From REEB95 sp035632395 (lineage in GTDB: Bacteria > Pseudomonadota > Alphaproteobacteria > ATCC43930 > CGMCC-115725): a stretch of DNA of 5,092 nucleotides. The DNA lies in contig DASQGX010000129.1 of assembly GCA_035632395.1 (NCBI GenBank), positions 1 through 5,092 of the forward strand. The letters are read 5' to 3'. The notes under the pieces are model-generated. The model was not told where the DNA came from. It saw only the letters and a list, made by a program, of their open reading frames with translations, and did not search any database. A program made the translations under genes and the position numbers. Shown here piece by piece: positions 1-5,092 of the stretch (its first letter is position 1; each line of letters starts with the position of its first letter).

Positions 1-181
1 CGCGGTGCGCTCTTACCGCACCATTTCACCCTTGCCGGCCCCGAAGGGCTTAGGCGGTGTGTTTCTGTGGCACTGTCCCTGGGGTCGCCCCCGCCGGGCG
101 TTACCCGGCACCGTGTTTCCGTGGAGCCCGGACTTTCCTCCCCCCGTCTCGCGACGGAGGGCGGCCATCCGGCCGTCTGGT
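1..181 (-). ncRNA. rnpB: RNase P RNA (5' part; 3' end outside window)
   Basis: This is the catalytic RNA of ribonuclease P, which with the RnpA protein cleaves the 5' leader from precursor tRNAs. Read on the minus strand, several family hallmarks appear in the right order. A 5' GGCC-rich hairpin lies near 163-174. The P3 hairpin (CCGTC/GACGG arms) is around 144-157. The universally conserved GAGGAAAGTCCGGGCTCC element (J3/4 and the 5' strand of P4) spans 140-123. A GCCGGG/CCCGGC stem and a GGGG/CCCC stem follow around 106-78. The conserved GGGACAGTGCCACAGAAA block is at 79-62. GGGTGAAA and the P12-region hairpin GGTGCGGTAAGAGCGCACC occupy 31-4. About 181 nt of a molecule that is usually near 400 nt are present. 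The 3' half, including the partners of P1 and P4, lies left of base 1. The 5' end is placed at about 181 from the promoter spacing and may be off by several bases. Confidence 0.95.
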
Positions 182-187
182 GTGCCC

Positions 188-216
188 ATAAGATGGGGTG
201 GCGCGTCGGAAGTCAA
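188..216 (-). promoter_or_regulatory. Predicted sigma-70 promoter of rnpB
   Basis: Read on the minus strand, a -35 hexamer TTGACT (216-211) is followed after exactly 17 bases by a -10 hexamer TCTTAT (193-188). This places transcription start at about base 181, just before the first conserved stem of RNase P RNA. The -35 matches the housekeeping consensus at five of six positions and the -10 at four of six, with ideal spacing. The TGA inside TTGACT is the stop codon of the upstream amidase, so promoter and coding sequence share bases. The call is an inference from motif, spacing and position; no transcript data are available here. Confidence 0.68.
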
Positions 217-908
217 ACCACGATCTCTGCAAGCGCGGTAGCGCGGCGGCGAGTTTCCTCGTCGGGCGTGCCGTCGCAATGTTGGGACCGGAAGTGGAGC
301 TGAAAGGCGCGGACGGCAGCGCGCGTTGCCTCGTCGAGCGCCCCACTCTGCGGACAGTCGTAACCGAATTTGGCAAGATTGCGTTGAAGCAAGGCGATGT
401 CGCCGGCCGGCGGCCCACCAGCGAAATCGGGCCACAGGCCGATGCCGTGCCGCGACAGCCAGTGCCAATCGAAGCGCTCGCCGGGATCCTGCTTGCGGCC
501 GATGGCAACGTCGGAATGGCCGAGCACGTGGCGCGCCGGAATCTTGTGGCGGTTGACGATGCCCTTCGCCAGCGTGGCCAGCGCCGTCATCTGTGCGGCC
601 GGGAAATCGCGATAGCCGAATTCGTGGCCGGGATTGACCAGTTCGATACCGACCGACGCGCTGTTGATGTCCCTGCGGCCGCGCCAGTACGACACGCCGG
701 CGTGCCATGCGCGGCGTTCTTCCGGCACCAGGCGGATCACCGCGCCCTCCTCGCCGATCAAATAATGCGCGCTGACTTTGGCCGCAGGGTCGGTCAGCCG
801 CGCCAATGCCGCCTCCTGATCGATCATGCCGGTGTAATGAATGATCAGCATGTCCGCGGTGCCCGTGCGGGCATCGTGGTTGGGCGAAGGGCGCTCGACA
901 ATCTGCAT
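213..908 (-). CDS. N-acetylmuramoyl-L-alanine amidase (AmpD/AmiD type) with peptidoglycan-binding domain
   Basis: This 231-residue zinc amidase would cleave the bond between N-acetylmuramic acid (or its 1,6-anhydro form) and L-alanine of the peptide stem, in murein turnover or recycling. The Amidase_2 domain covers about residues 5-145. By comparison with AmpD and AmiD, the zinc ligands are His24 (in IIHYTG), His131 (in LGHSDVA) and Asp141 (in RKQDPG). Glu89 (in VGIELVNPG) and Lys139 fit the catalytic pair. The spacing of ten residues from His131 to Asp141 equals that in AmpD. A PG_binding_1 helical domain follows at about 168-206 (DIALLQRNLAKFGY, ATRAAVRAFQLHF). The N terminus has no signal peptide or lipobox, which favours a cytoplasmic, AmpD-like recycling role, although the added binding domain is more AmiD-like. 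The ATG at 908 gives the full domain, but no strong Shine-Dalgarno precedes it. rnpB follows on the same strand. My recollection, unverified, is that this pair often precedes mraZ and the division/cell-wall cluster in Rhizobiales. Confidence 0.95.
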   Translation of the reverse strand: MQIVERPSPNHDARTGTADMLIIHYTGMIDQEAALARLTDPAAKVSAHYLIGEEGAVIRLVPEERRAWHAGVSYWRGRRDINSASVGIELVNPGHEFGYRDFPAAQMTALATLAKGIVNRHKIPARHVLGHSDVAIGRKQDPGERFDWHWLSRHGIGLWPDFAGGPPAGDIALLQRNLAKFGYDCPQSGALDEATRAAVRAFQLHFRSQHCDGTPDEETRRRATALAEIVV

Positions 909-967
909 GGCCGCCGCGCGAGAGCCTAGCGGAAACCCTTGCCAGCAGCCATGATCTCCTCGCTTAT

Positions 968-972
968 GGAGG
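968..972 (+). promoter_or_regulatory. Shine-Dalgarno GGAGG for the 46-codon ORF
   Basis: GGAGG lies five bases before the ATG at 978, an ideal bacterial ribosome-binding arrangement. It decides the start of the small membrane ORF. In-frame ATGs at 951 and 966 exist, but the one at 966 overlaps this motif and neither has a comparable site of its own. Confidence 0.55.
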
Positions 973-977
973 CCGAC

Positions 978-1118
978 ATGTTGTTTGCGATCTCGTTATT
1001 GTTCTACGTTCTCGGCAGCGCGCTCATCGCGCTGTGCCTGCTTGCCATCCCCGGCCGCGGCGATCACGGCGAAGCTGGCGCCGTCGCGCCGCACGATCAC
1101 GGCCCGAGCCACCACTGA
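978..1118 (+). CDS. Small single-helix membrane protein with His-rich tail, unknown function
   Basis: This 46-codon ORF encodes one hydrophobic segment at about residues 2-24 (starting MLFAISLLFYVLG), then a turn with PGRGDHGE, and a polar tail ending HDHGPSHH, which contains five of the six histidines in the protein. I do not recognise a family. Support for it being real comes from three points: an ideally spaced GGAGG before the ATG, strong G/C preference at third codon positions, and a plausible membrane-anchor composition. The reading frame that overlaps it, an upstream TTG-initiated extension of the enzyme gene, looks like an artefact rich in Arg, Ser and Ala. Its TGA stop is 16 bases before the ATG of the 5-oxoprolinase-like gene, so the two are probably co-transcribed and translation may be coupled. 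The protein could be a membrane anchor or a metal-binding micro-protein; both are guesses. In-frame ATGs at 966 and 951 could lengthen it to 50 or 55 residues. Confidence 0.55.
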   Translation: MLFAISLLFYVLGSALIALCLLAIPGRGDHGEAGAVAPHDHGPSHH

Positions 1119-1134
1119 CATTCGCCGCACGCCG

Positions 1135-4100
1135 ATGGCGGGCTGGCAATTCTGGATCGACCGCGGCGGCACGTTCACCGATATTGTGGCACGGCGGCCA
1201 GACGGTGTGCTCCTAACCCGCAAGCTGTTGTCGGAAAATCCTGGCCACTATCGCGATGCTGCGGTTGCCGGCATTCACGCGATATTTGGCATCGCGCCGG
1301 ATACGAAATTGCCTGACAGCGCAATCGATGCGGTCAAGATGGGCACCACGGTCGCAACCAACGCGTTGCTCGAACGTAAAGGCGAGCGCACCGTCCTGGT
1401 GATCACCAAAGGCTTCGGCGACGCGCTGCGCATCGGCTACCAGAACCGGCCCAAACTGTTCGAGCGCCGCATCGTCCTGCCCGATCTGGTCTACGAGCGC
1501 GTGATCGAAGTCGACGAGCGCGTGACCGCCGAGGGCACGGTGCTGCGCGCACCCGATCTCGATGGCGTCGCCGCCGATCTCCGCGCCGCCCACGTTGCAG
1601 GCTGCAATAGCGCCGCGATCGTGTTCATGCACGGCTATCGATATCCAGCGCACGAGCGCGCGGTCGCCGAAGTGGCGCGCTGCGCTGGTTTCGCGCAAGT
1701 TTCGGCCAGCCACACGGTCAGTCCGCTGATGAAGCTGGTGAGCCGCGGCGATACGACCGTGGTCGACGCCTATCTTTCGCCGATCTTGCGCCGTTACGTC
1801 GATCGGGTGGCCGCCGAGCTTGGTGGCGTGCGGCTTTTGTTCATGCAATCGAACGGCGGCTTGGTCGATGCGCACCGCTTCCAGGGTAAGGACGCGATCC
1901 TATCGGGACCGGCGGGCGGCATCGTCGGCGCTGCGCGCACCGCGGCACTCGCTGGCTTCGACAAGATCATCGCCTTCGACATGGGCGGCACATCGACCGA
2001 CGTGTCGCATTACGCCGGCGAGTACGAGCGCCGCTTCGAGACGCAGGTGGCCGGCGTCCGCTTGCGCGCACCAATGATGCAGATCAACACCGTGGCGGCG
2101 GGCGGTGGTTCGATCTGCTCGTTCGACGACGCGCGTTATCGCGTCGGCCCGGATTCCGCCGGCGCGATTCCCGGACCGGCATGCTACCGCGGCGGCGGAC
2201 CGCTGACCGTCACCGATTGCAATGTCATGCTGGGAAAGATCCAGCCGCGTTTCTTTCCGCGTGTTTTCGGGTCAAGCGGCGACCAGCCGCTCGATCGCGA
2301 CATCGTCGAGCGCGAATTCGCCGCGCTCGCCGAAACCATCGAACGCACCACGGGCAATCGCCGCTCGGCGGTCGAGGTCGCCGATGGTTTTGTCAAGATC
2401 GCCGTCGAGAACATGGCCAACGCGATCAAGCAGATCTCGATCGAGCGCGGCTACGACGTCACCGAATACACGCTGTGCTGCTTCGGCGGCGCCGGCGGCC
2501 AGCACGCCTGTCAAGTCGCCGACGCGCTCGGTATGACGCGCATCATGATCCATCCCTTCGCCGGTGTGCTATCGGCCTACGGGATGGGCCTTGCCGATCT
2601 CCGCAGTCTCAAGGAACAGGCGGTTGAATCCCAATTGACGCCGGCAGCGACAACGGAGTTCGAGGCGATCCTGGCCGCACTCGCGGATGCCGCAAAAGCC
2701 GAACTCACGGCGCAAGGGATTGCCGAAGCCGACGTTACTGTGTTGCGCAAAGCGCACGTCAAATACGAAGGCACCGATGTACCGTTGATTGTGGACTACG
2801 GCGATGCCGACCGGCTGCACGCGAATTTTGCCGATGCGCACCAGCAGCGCTACGGCTTCGTCGTCGAGGACAAGCCGTTAGTCGTCGAATCGCTCGGCGT
2901 CGAGGCGATCGGTGCGGTGGGACATGCCGACGATCGCGTTGGCGAGACCGCGAGCGTCGGCACAACTCCGCAGCCGCTCGATCATGTCGGCGTTTTCACC
3001 GGCGGCAAGATTTGGGCGGCACCGGTCTATACCCGCGTGGCGCTCGCTCCCGGCCAGGCGATCGACGGTCCGGCCGTGATCGTCGAAGACACTGCGACGA
3101 CGATGGTCGAGCCGGGCTGGCGCGCACGGGTCGACACGCGCCGCAACCTGGTGCTCGAGCGCGTAACGCCGCGGCCGCGGGCGGTCGCAATCGGCACCGA
3201 TGTCGATCCCGTGATGCTCGAAGTGTTCAACAATTTGTTCATGTCGATCGCCGAGCAGATGGGCGTGGCGCTGCAGAACACCGCCTATTCGGTCAACATC
3301 AAGGAGCGTCTCGATTTCTCCTGCGCGCTGTTCGATCGCACTGGCGCGCTAATCGCGAACGCGCCGCACATGCCAGTGCATCTCGGCTCGATGGGCGAAA
3401 GCGTCGCCAGCGTCATTCGCGCGCGCGCCAACCAAGCTGACGGCCGTGGCATGAAGCGCGGCGACGTCTATGTCCTGAACGCGCCCTATAACGGCGGCAC
3501 GCACTTGCCGGACGTGACGGTTATCACGCCGGTTTTCGCCGAAGGCGATTCCGCAAATGGCGAGGTCCTGTTTTATGTTGCGTCACGCGGTCATCAAGCG
3601 GATATCGGCGGCATCACGCCCGGCTCGATTCCGCCGCTGAGCCGCACCATCGAAGAAGAAGGCGTTCTGATCGACAATTTCCTTTTGGTCGATGGCGGTC
3701 GCTTCCGTGAAGCCGAAACCCGCGCCCTGCTCGCCGGCGGCAAATTTCCTGCGCGCAATCCGCAGCAGAATCTCGGCGACTTCAAGGCGCAGATCGCCGC
3801 TTGTGCCAAAGGTGTGCAGGAACTGCATCGGATGGTGCGGCATTTCGGCCGCGACGTCGTTGAAGCCTATATGCGTCACGTTCAGGGCAACGCAGAGGAG
3901 GCGGTTCGCCGCGTGATCGGCCGGCTGCAAGACGGCGAATACGCCTGCGAGATGGATTCGGGCGCGATGATCCGCGTCAAGGTGACGATCGATCGGGATG
4001 CGCGCCGTGCCACGGTCGATTTTTCCGGCACCAGTCCGCAGCTTGCGACCAACTTCAATGCGCCCGAAGCAGTGTGCAAGGCGGCGGTGCTTTATGTCTT

Positions 4101-4767
4101 CCGCACGCTGGTCGACGCCGATATTCCGATGAATGCTGGCTGCCTGGTGCCGATCGACATCCGCATCCCGGCGGATTCGATGCTGAGCCCGCACTACCCT
4201 GCGGCGGTGGTGGCCGGCAACGTTGAAACGTCGCAATGCATTACCGACACGCTCTACGCTGCGCTCGACGCCATGGCGGCATCGCAAGGCACGATGAACA
4301 ATTTCACCTTCGGCACTGCGCGCTACCAGTATTACGAGACAGTCTGCGGCGGTGCGGGCGCTGGCCCCGGATTCGACGGCGCGTCGGCGGTGCACACCCA
4401 CATGACCAATTCGCGCCTGACCGATCCCGAAGTGCTCGAATGGCGCTTCCCGGTTCTGCTCGAAAGCTTCGCTATCCGCCGCGGCTCGGGTGGCGCCGGG
4501 CGCTGGCGCGGCGGCGATGGCGTGGTACGGCGCATCCGCTTCCGCGAGGCGATGACGGCAGCGATCCTCGGCGACCGCCGCCGCATCGTTCCGTTTGGCC
4601 TGGCCGGTGGCGGATCGGCGGCGCCGGCGCGCAACTGGGTCGAGCGCGCCAATGGCACGCGCGAGGCGTTCGGCGGCACGCAGGCTATCGCGGTCGGAGA
4701 GGGTGACGTCTTCGTGCTCGAAACGCCGGGTGGCGGCGGTTACGGAAAAGCCGGAACGGCGACCTAA
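1135..4767 (+). CDS. Fused hydantoinase A/B family enzyme, 5-oxoprolinase (ATP-hydrolysing) type
   Basis: This 1210-residue cytoplasmic enzyme most likely hydrolyses 5-oxo-L-proline to L-glutamate with ATP; another cyclic amide such as a hydantoin is possible. Hydant_A_N covers about residues 5-190, with the phosphate-loop motif IDRGGTFTDIV at 8-18. Hydantoinase_A covers about 205-495, with FDMGGTSTDV at 281-290 and GGAGGQHAC at 451-459, consistent with the actin-like ATPase fold of this family. The HyuA C-terminal domain is about 505-685. Hydantoinase_B runs from about 690 to the end, with HMPVHLGSMGES (745-756), GGTHLPDVTV (787-796), SRGHQADIGG (817-826) and the usual TPGGGGYG terminus (1198-1204, with one extra Gly). 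Residues KLLSENP and YERVIEVDERV resemble the eukaryotic and bacterial fused 5-oxoprolinases more than separate HyuA subunits, and the length fits that group (about 1200-1290). The start is the first ATG, two residues before the conserved WQFWIDRGG. The in-frame stretch upstream from TTG 985 is rejected because it lacks family residues and overlaps the small ORF. No clear Shine-Dalgarno precedes 1135. No frameshift or missing motif was seen. Confidence 0.96.
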   Translation: MAGWQFWIDRGGTFTDIVARRPDGVLLTRKLLSENPGHYRDAAVAGIHAIFGIAPDTKLPDSAIDAVKMGTTVATNALLERKGERTVLVITKGFGDALRIGYQNRPKLFERRIVLPDLVYERVIEVDERVTAEGTVLRAPDLDGVAADLRAAHVAGCNSAAIVFMHGYRYPAHERAVAEVARCAGFAQVSASHTVSPLMKLVSRGDTTVVDAYLSPILRRYVDRVAAELGGVRLLFMQSNGGLVDAHRFQGKDAILSGPAGGIVGAARTAALAGFDKIIAFDMGGTSTDVSHYAGEYERRFETQVAGVRLRAPMMQINTVAAGGGSICSFDDARYRVGPDSAGAIPGPACYRGGGPLTVTDCNVMLGKIQPRFFPRVFGSSGDQPLDRDIVEREFAALAETIERTTGNRRSAVEVADGFVKIAVENMANAIKQISIERGYDVTEYTLCCFGGAGGQHACQVADALGMTRIMIHPFAGVLSAYGMGLADLRSLKEQAVESQLTPAATTEFEAILAALADAAKAELTAQGIAEADVTVLRKAHVKYEGTDVPLIVDYGDADRLHANFADAHQQRYGFVVEDKPLVVESLGVEAIGAVGHADDRVGETASVGTTPQPLDHVGVFTGGKIWAAPVYTRVALAPGQAIDGPAVIVEDTATTMVEPGWRARVDTRRNLVLERVTPRPRAVAIGTDVDPVMLEVFNNLFMSIAEQMGVALQNTAYSVNIKERLDFSCALFDRTGALIANAPHMPVHLGSMGESVASVIRARANQADGRGMKRGDVYVLNAPYNGGTHLPDVTVITPVFAEGDSANGEVLFYVASRGHQADIGGITPGSIPPLSRTIEEEGVLIDNFLLVDGGRFREAETRALLAGGKFPARNPQQNLGDFKAQIAACAKGVQELHRMVRHFGRDVVEAYMRHVQGNAEEAVRRVIGRLQDGEYACEMDSGAMIRVKVTIDRDARRATVDFSGTSPQLATNFNAPEAVCKAAVLYVFRTLVDADIPMNAGCLVPIDIRIPADSMLSPHYPAAVVAGNVETSQCITDTLYAALDAMAASQGTMNNFTFGTARYQYYETVCGGAGAGPGFDGASAVHTHMTNSRLTDPEVLEWRFPVLLESFAIRRGSGGAGRWRGGDGVVRRIRFREAMTAAILGDRRRIVPFGLAGGGSAAPARNWVERANGTREAFGGTQAIAVGEGDVFVLETPGGGGYGKAGTAT

Positions 4768-5092
4768 TCCATCGGCGCCACGAGCGGCTTGCGCCGGGCG
4801 CTCGTGGCCAGCCAGACGCCGAACAGCACGACGGTGATACCGACGACGTGATAGGGGTGCAGCGCTTCGCCAAGCGTGAACACCGCCAGAACGGTGGCGA
4901 AAGCCGGCAATAGATGCGAGGTGAAGCTGGCGCGGTTGGCGCCGACCAATTCGATACCTCTGTTCCAGCAGATATACGCGAGAAACGACGCGAAAATTCC
5001 GGTATAGAGCACGGCGAAGCCGCCCAAGGGCGTCGGCTGCGGCAAACCAAAAAACATCAGCTCGACCGCAAGCGCCGGCGCGACGAGAATCA
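4764..5092 (-). CDS. EamA/DMT-superfamily transporter (C-terminal part; 5' end outside window)
   Basis: The last 108 residues of an inner-membrane permease of the drug/metabolite transporter superfamily are present; the frame stays open to the right edge, so the true start is beyond it and the internal ATG at 5057 is not the start. Proteins of this family usually have about 290-310 residues with two five-helix EamA repeats, and this piece is most of the second repeat. Visible hydrophobic segments are ILVAPALAVELMFFG (at the edge), a helix beginning FAVLYTGIFASFLAYICW, the family-typical stretch ASFTSHLLPAFATVLAVFTLGE, and HVVGITVVLFGVWLAT. A short basic tail, ARRKPLVAPMD, would face the cytoplasm. 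The motif N-R-G-I-E followed by L-P-A-F-A-T-V and G-E-A-L is characteristic of EamA proteins. The gene converges on the 5-oxoprolinase-type gene and its TAG shares bases with that gene's TAA. Exported or imported substrates in this superfamily range from amino acids to purines, so the substrate is unknown. Confidence 0.92.
   Translation of the reverse strand, partial: ILVAPALAVELMFFGLPQPTPLGGFAVLYTGIFASFLAYICWNRGIELVGANRASFTSHLLPAFATVLAVFTLGEALHPYHVVGITVVLFGVWLATSARRKPLVAPMD
4777..4808. terminator. Inverted repeat after the oxoprolinase gene; candidate terminator or RNA-stabilising hairpin
   Basis: Perfect 10-base arms GCCACGAGCG (4777-4786) and CGCTCGTGGC (4799-4808) enclose a 12-base loop. 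The hairpin begins nine bases after the enzyme stop codon and lies within the last codons of the convergent transporter gene. There is no T-run on either strand, so it is not a classic intrinsic terminator. It could slow polymerase or protect the 3' end of the enzyme mRNA, or it could be a by-product of GC-rich coding sequence. Confidence 0.35.

Noticed and set aside
1..303. Several open frames on both strands across the first 300 bases
   Set aside because: They lie over RNase P RNA or antisense to the amidase. Their products are Arg/Pro-rich with no domain, as expected of shadow frames in GC-rich DNA.
213..929. Plus-strand open frame opposite the amidase (198-929)
   Set aside because: The minus strand encodes a complete amidase with all zinc ligands, so the plus frame is its shadow.
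939..968. TTGCCA (939-944) and CTTATG (963-968) as a rightward promoter
   Set aside because: The 18-base spacing is acceptable, but the -10 would overlap the Shine-Dalgarno, and transcription would start at or just before the ATG, losing the ribosome site.
985..1134. In-frame 50-codon N-terminal extension of the oxoprolinase-type gene starting at TTG 985
   Set aside because: It is rich in Arg, Ser and Ala, has no family homology I recognise, has no Shine-Dalgarno at the right distance, and overlaps the better supported 46-codon ORF. The conserved family N terminus begins right after ATG 1135.
3583..4401. Long (272-codon) antisense open frame within the oxoprolinase-type gene
   Set aside because: It is antisense to strongly conserved Hydantoinase_B coding sequence. 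The product has no recognisable domain and is rich in His, Arg and Ala, typical of the complement of GC-biased codons.
213..4767. A dedicated pathway linking the peptidoglycan amidase with the oxoprolinase-type enzyme
   Set aside because: The genes are divergent, and 5-oxoproline is not a recognised product of amidase action on murein, so simple adjacency is the better explanation.
4764..5057. Transporter gene starting at the internal ATG at 5057
   Set aside because: The frame remains open and hydrophobic to the window edge, and a 97-residue product would be only part of the second EamA repeat.

Overview
The window is GC-rich, with strong G/C preference at third codon positions, and carries an alphaproteobacterial type RNase P RNA. 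Together with the protein families present, this suggests an alphaproteobacterium, most likely of the Hyphomicrobiales/Rhizobiales group. The order is an inference from sequence style, not a proven assignment.

Layout. Bases 1-181 hold the 5' part of the RNase P RNA gene (rnpB) on the minus strand; its 3' half lies beyond the left edge. Directly upstream of it on the same strand (213-908) is a zinc-dependent N-acetylmuramoyl-L-alanine amidase of the AmpD/AmiD type with a C-terminal peptidoglycan-binding domain. A well-formed sigma-70 type promoter for rnpB sits in the 31-base gap between them, and its -35 box contains the amidase stop codon. A 69-base divergent gap (909-977) separates the amidase from a rightward pair of genes. 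The first is a very short ORF (978-1118, 46 codons) for a one-helix membrane protein with a His-rich tail, preceded by a good Shine-Dalgarno. The second, 16 bases further on, is a 1210-residue fused hydantoinase A/B enzyme of the 5-oxoprolinase type (1135-4767). It converges on a leftward EamA/DMT-family transporter gene (4764 to beyond the right edge); the two stop codons share bases, and a 10-bp stem hairpin follows immediately after the enzyme gene.

How they fit together. The amidase and rnpB are housekeeping genes for cell-wall turnover or recycling and for tRNA 5' maturation. The right-hand part looks like an accessory metabolic block: an ATP-dependent lactam hydrolase that would turn 5-oxoproline (or a related cyclic amide) into glutamate, possibly served by the adjacent small-molecule transporter. 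The transporter's substrate cannot be read from the sequence. No mobile element, CRISPR array, tRNA or defence-like system was seen. The least explained items are the 46-codon membrane ORF and the tight overlaps between gene ends and regulatory signals.
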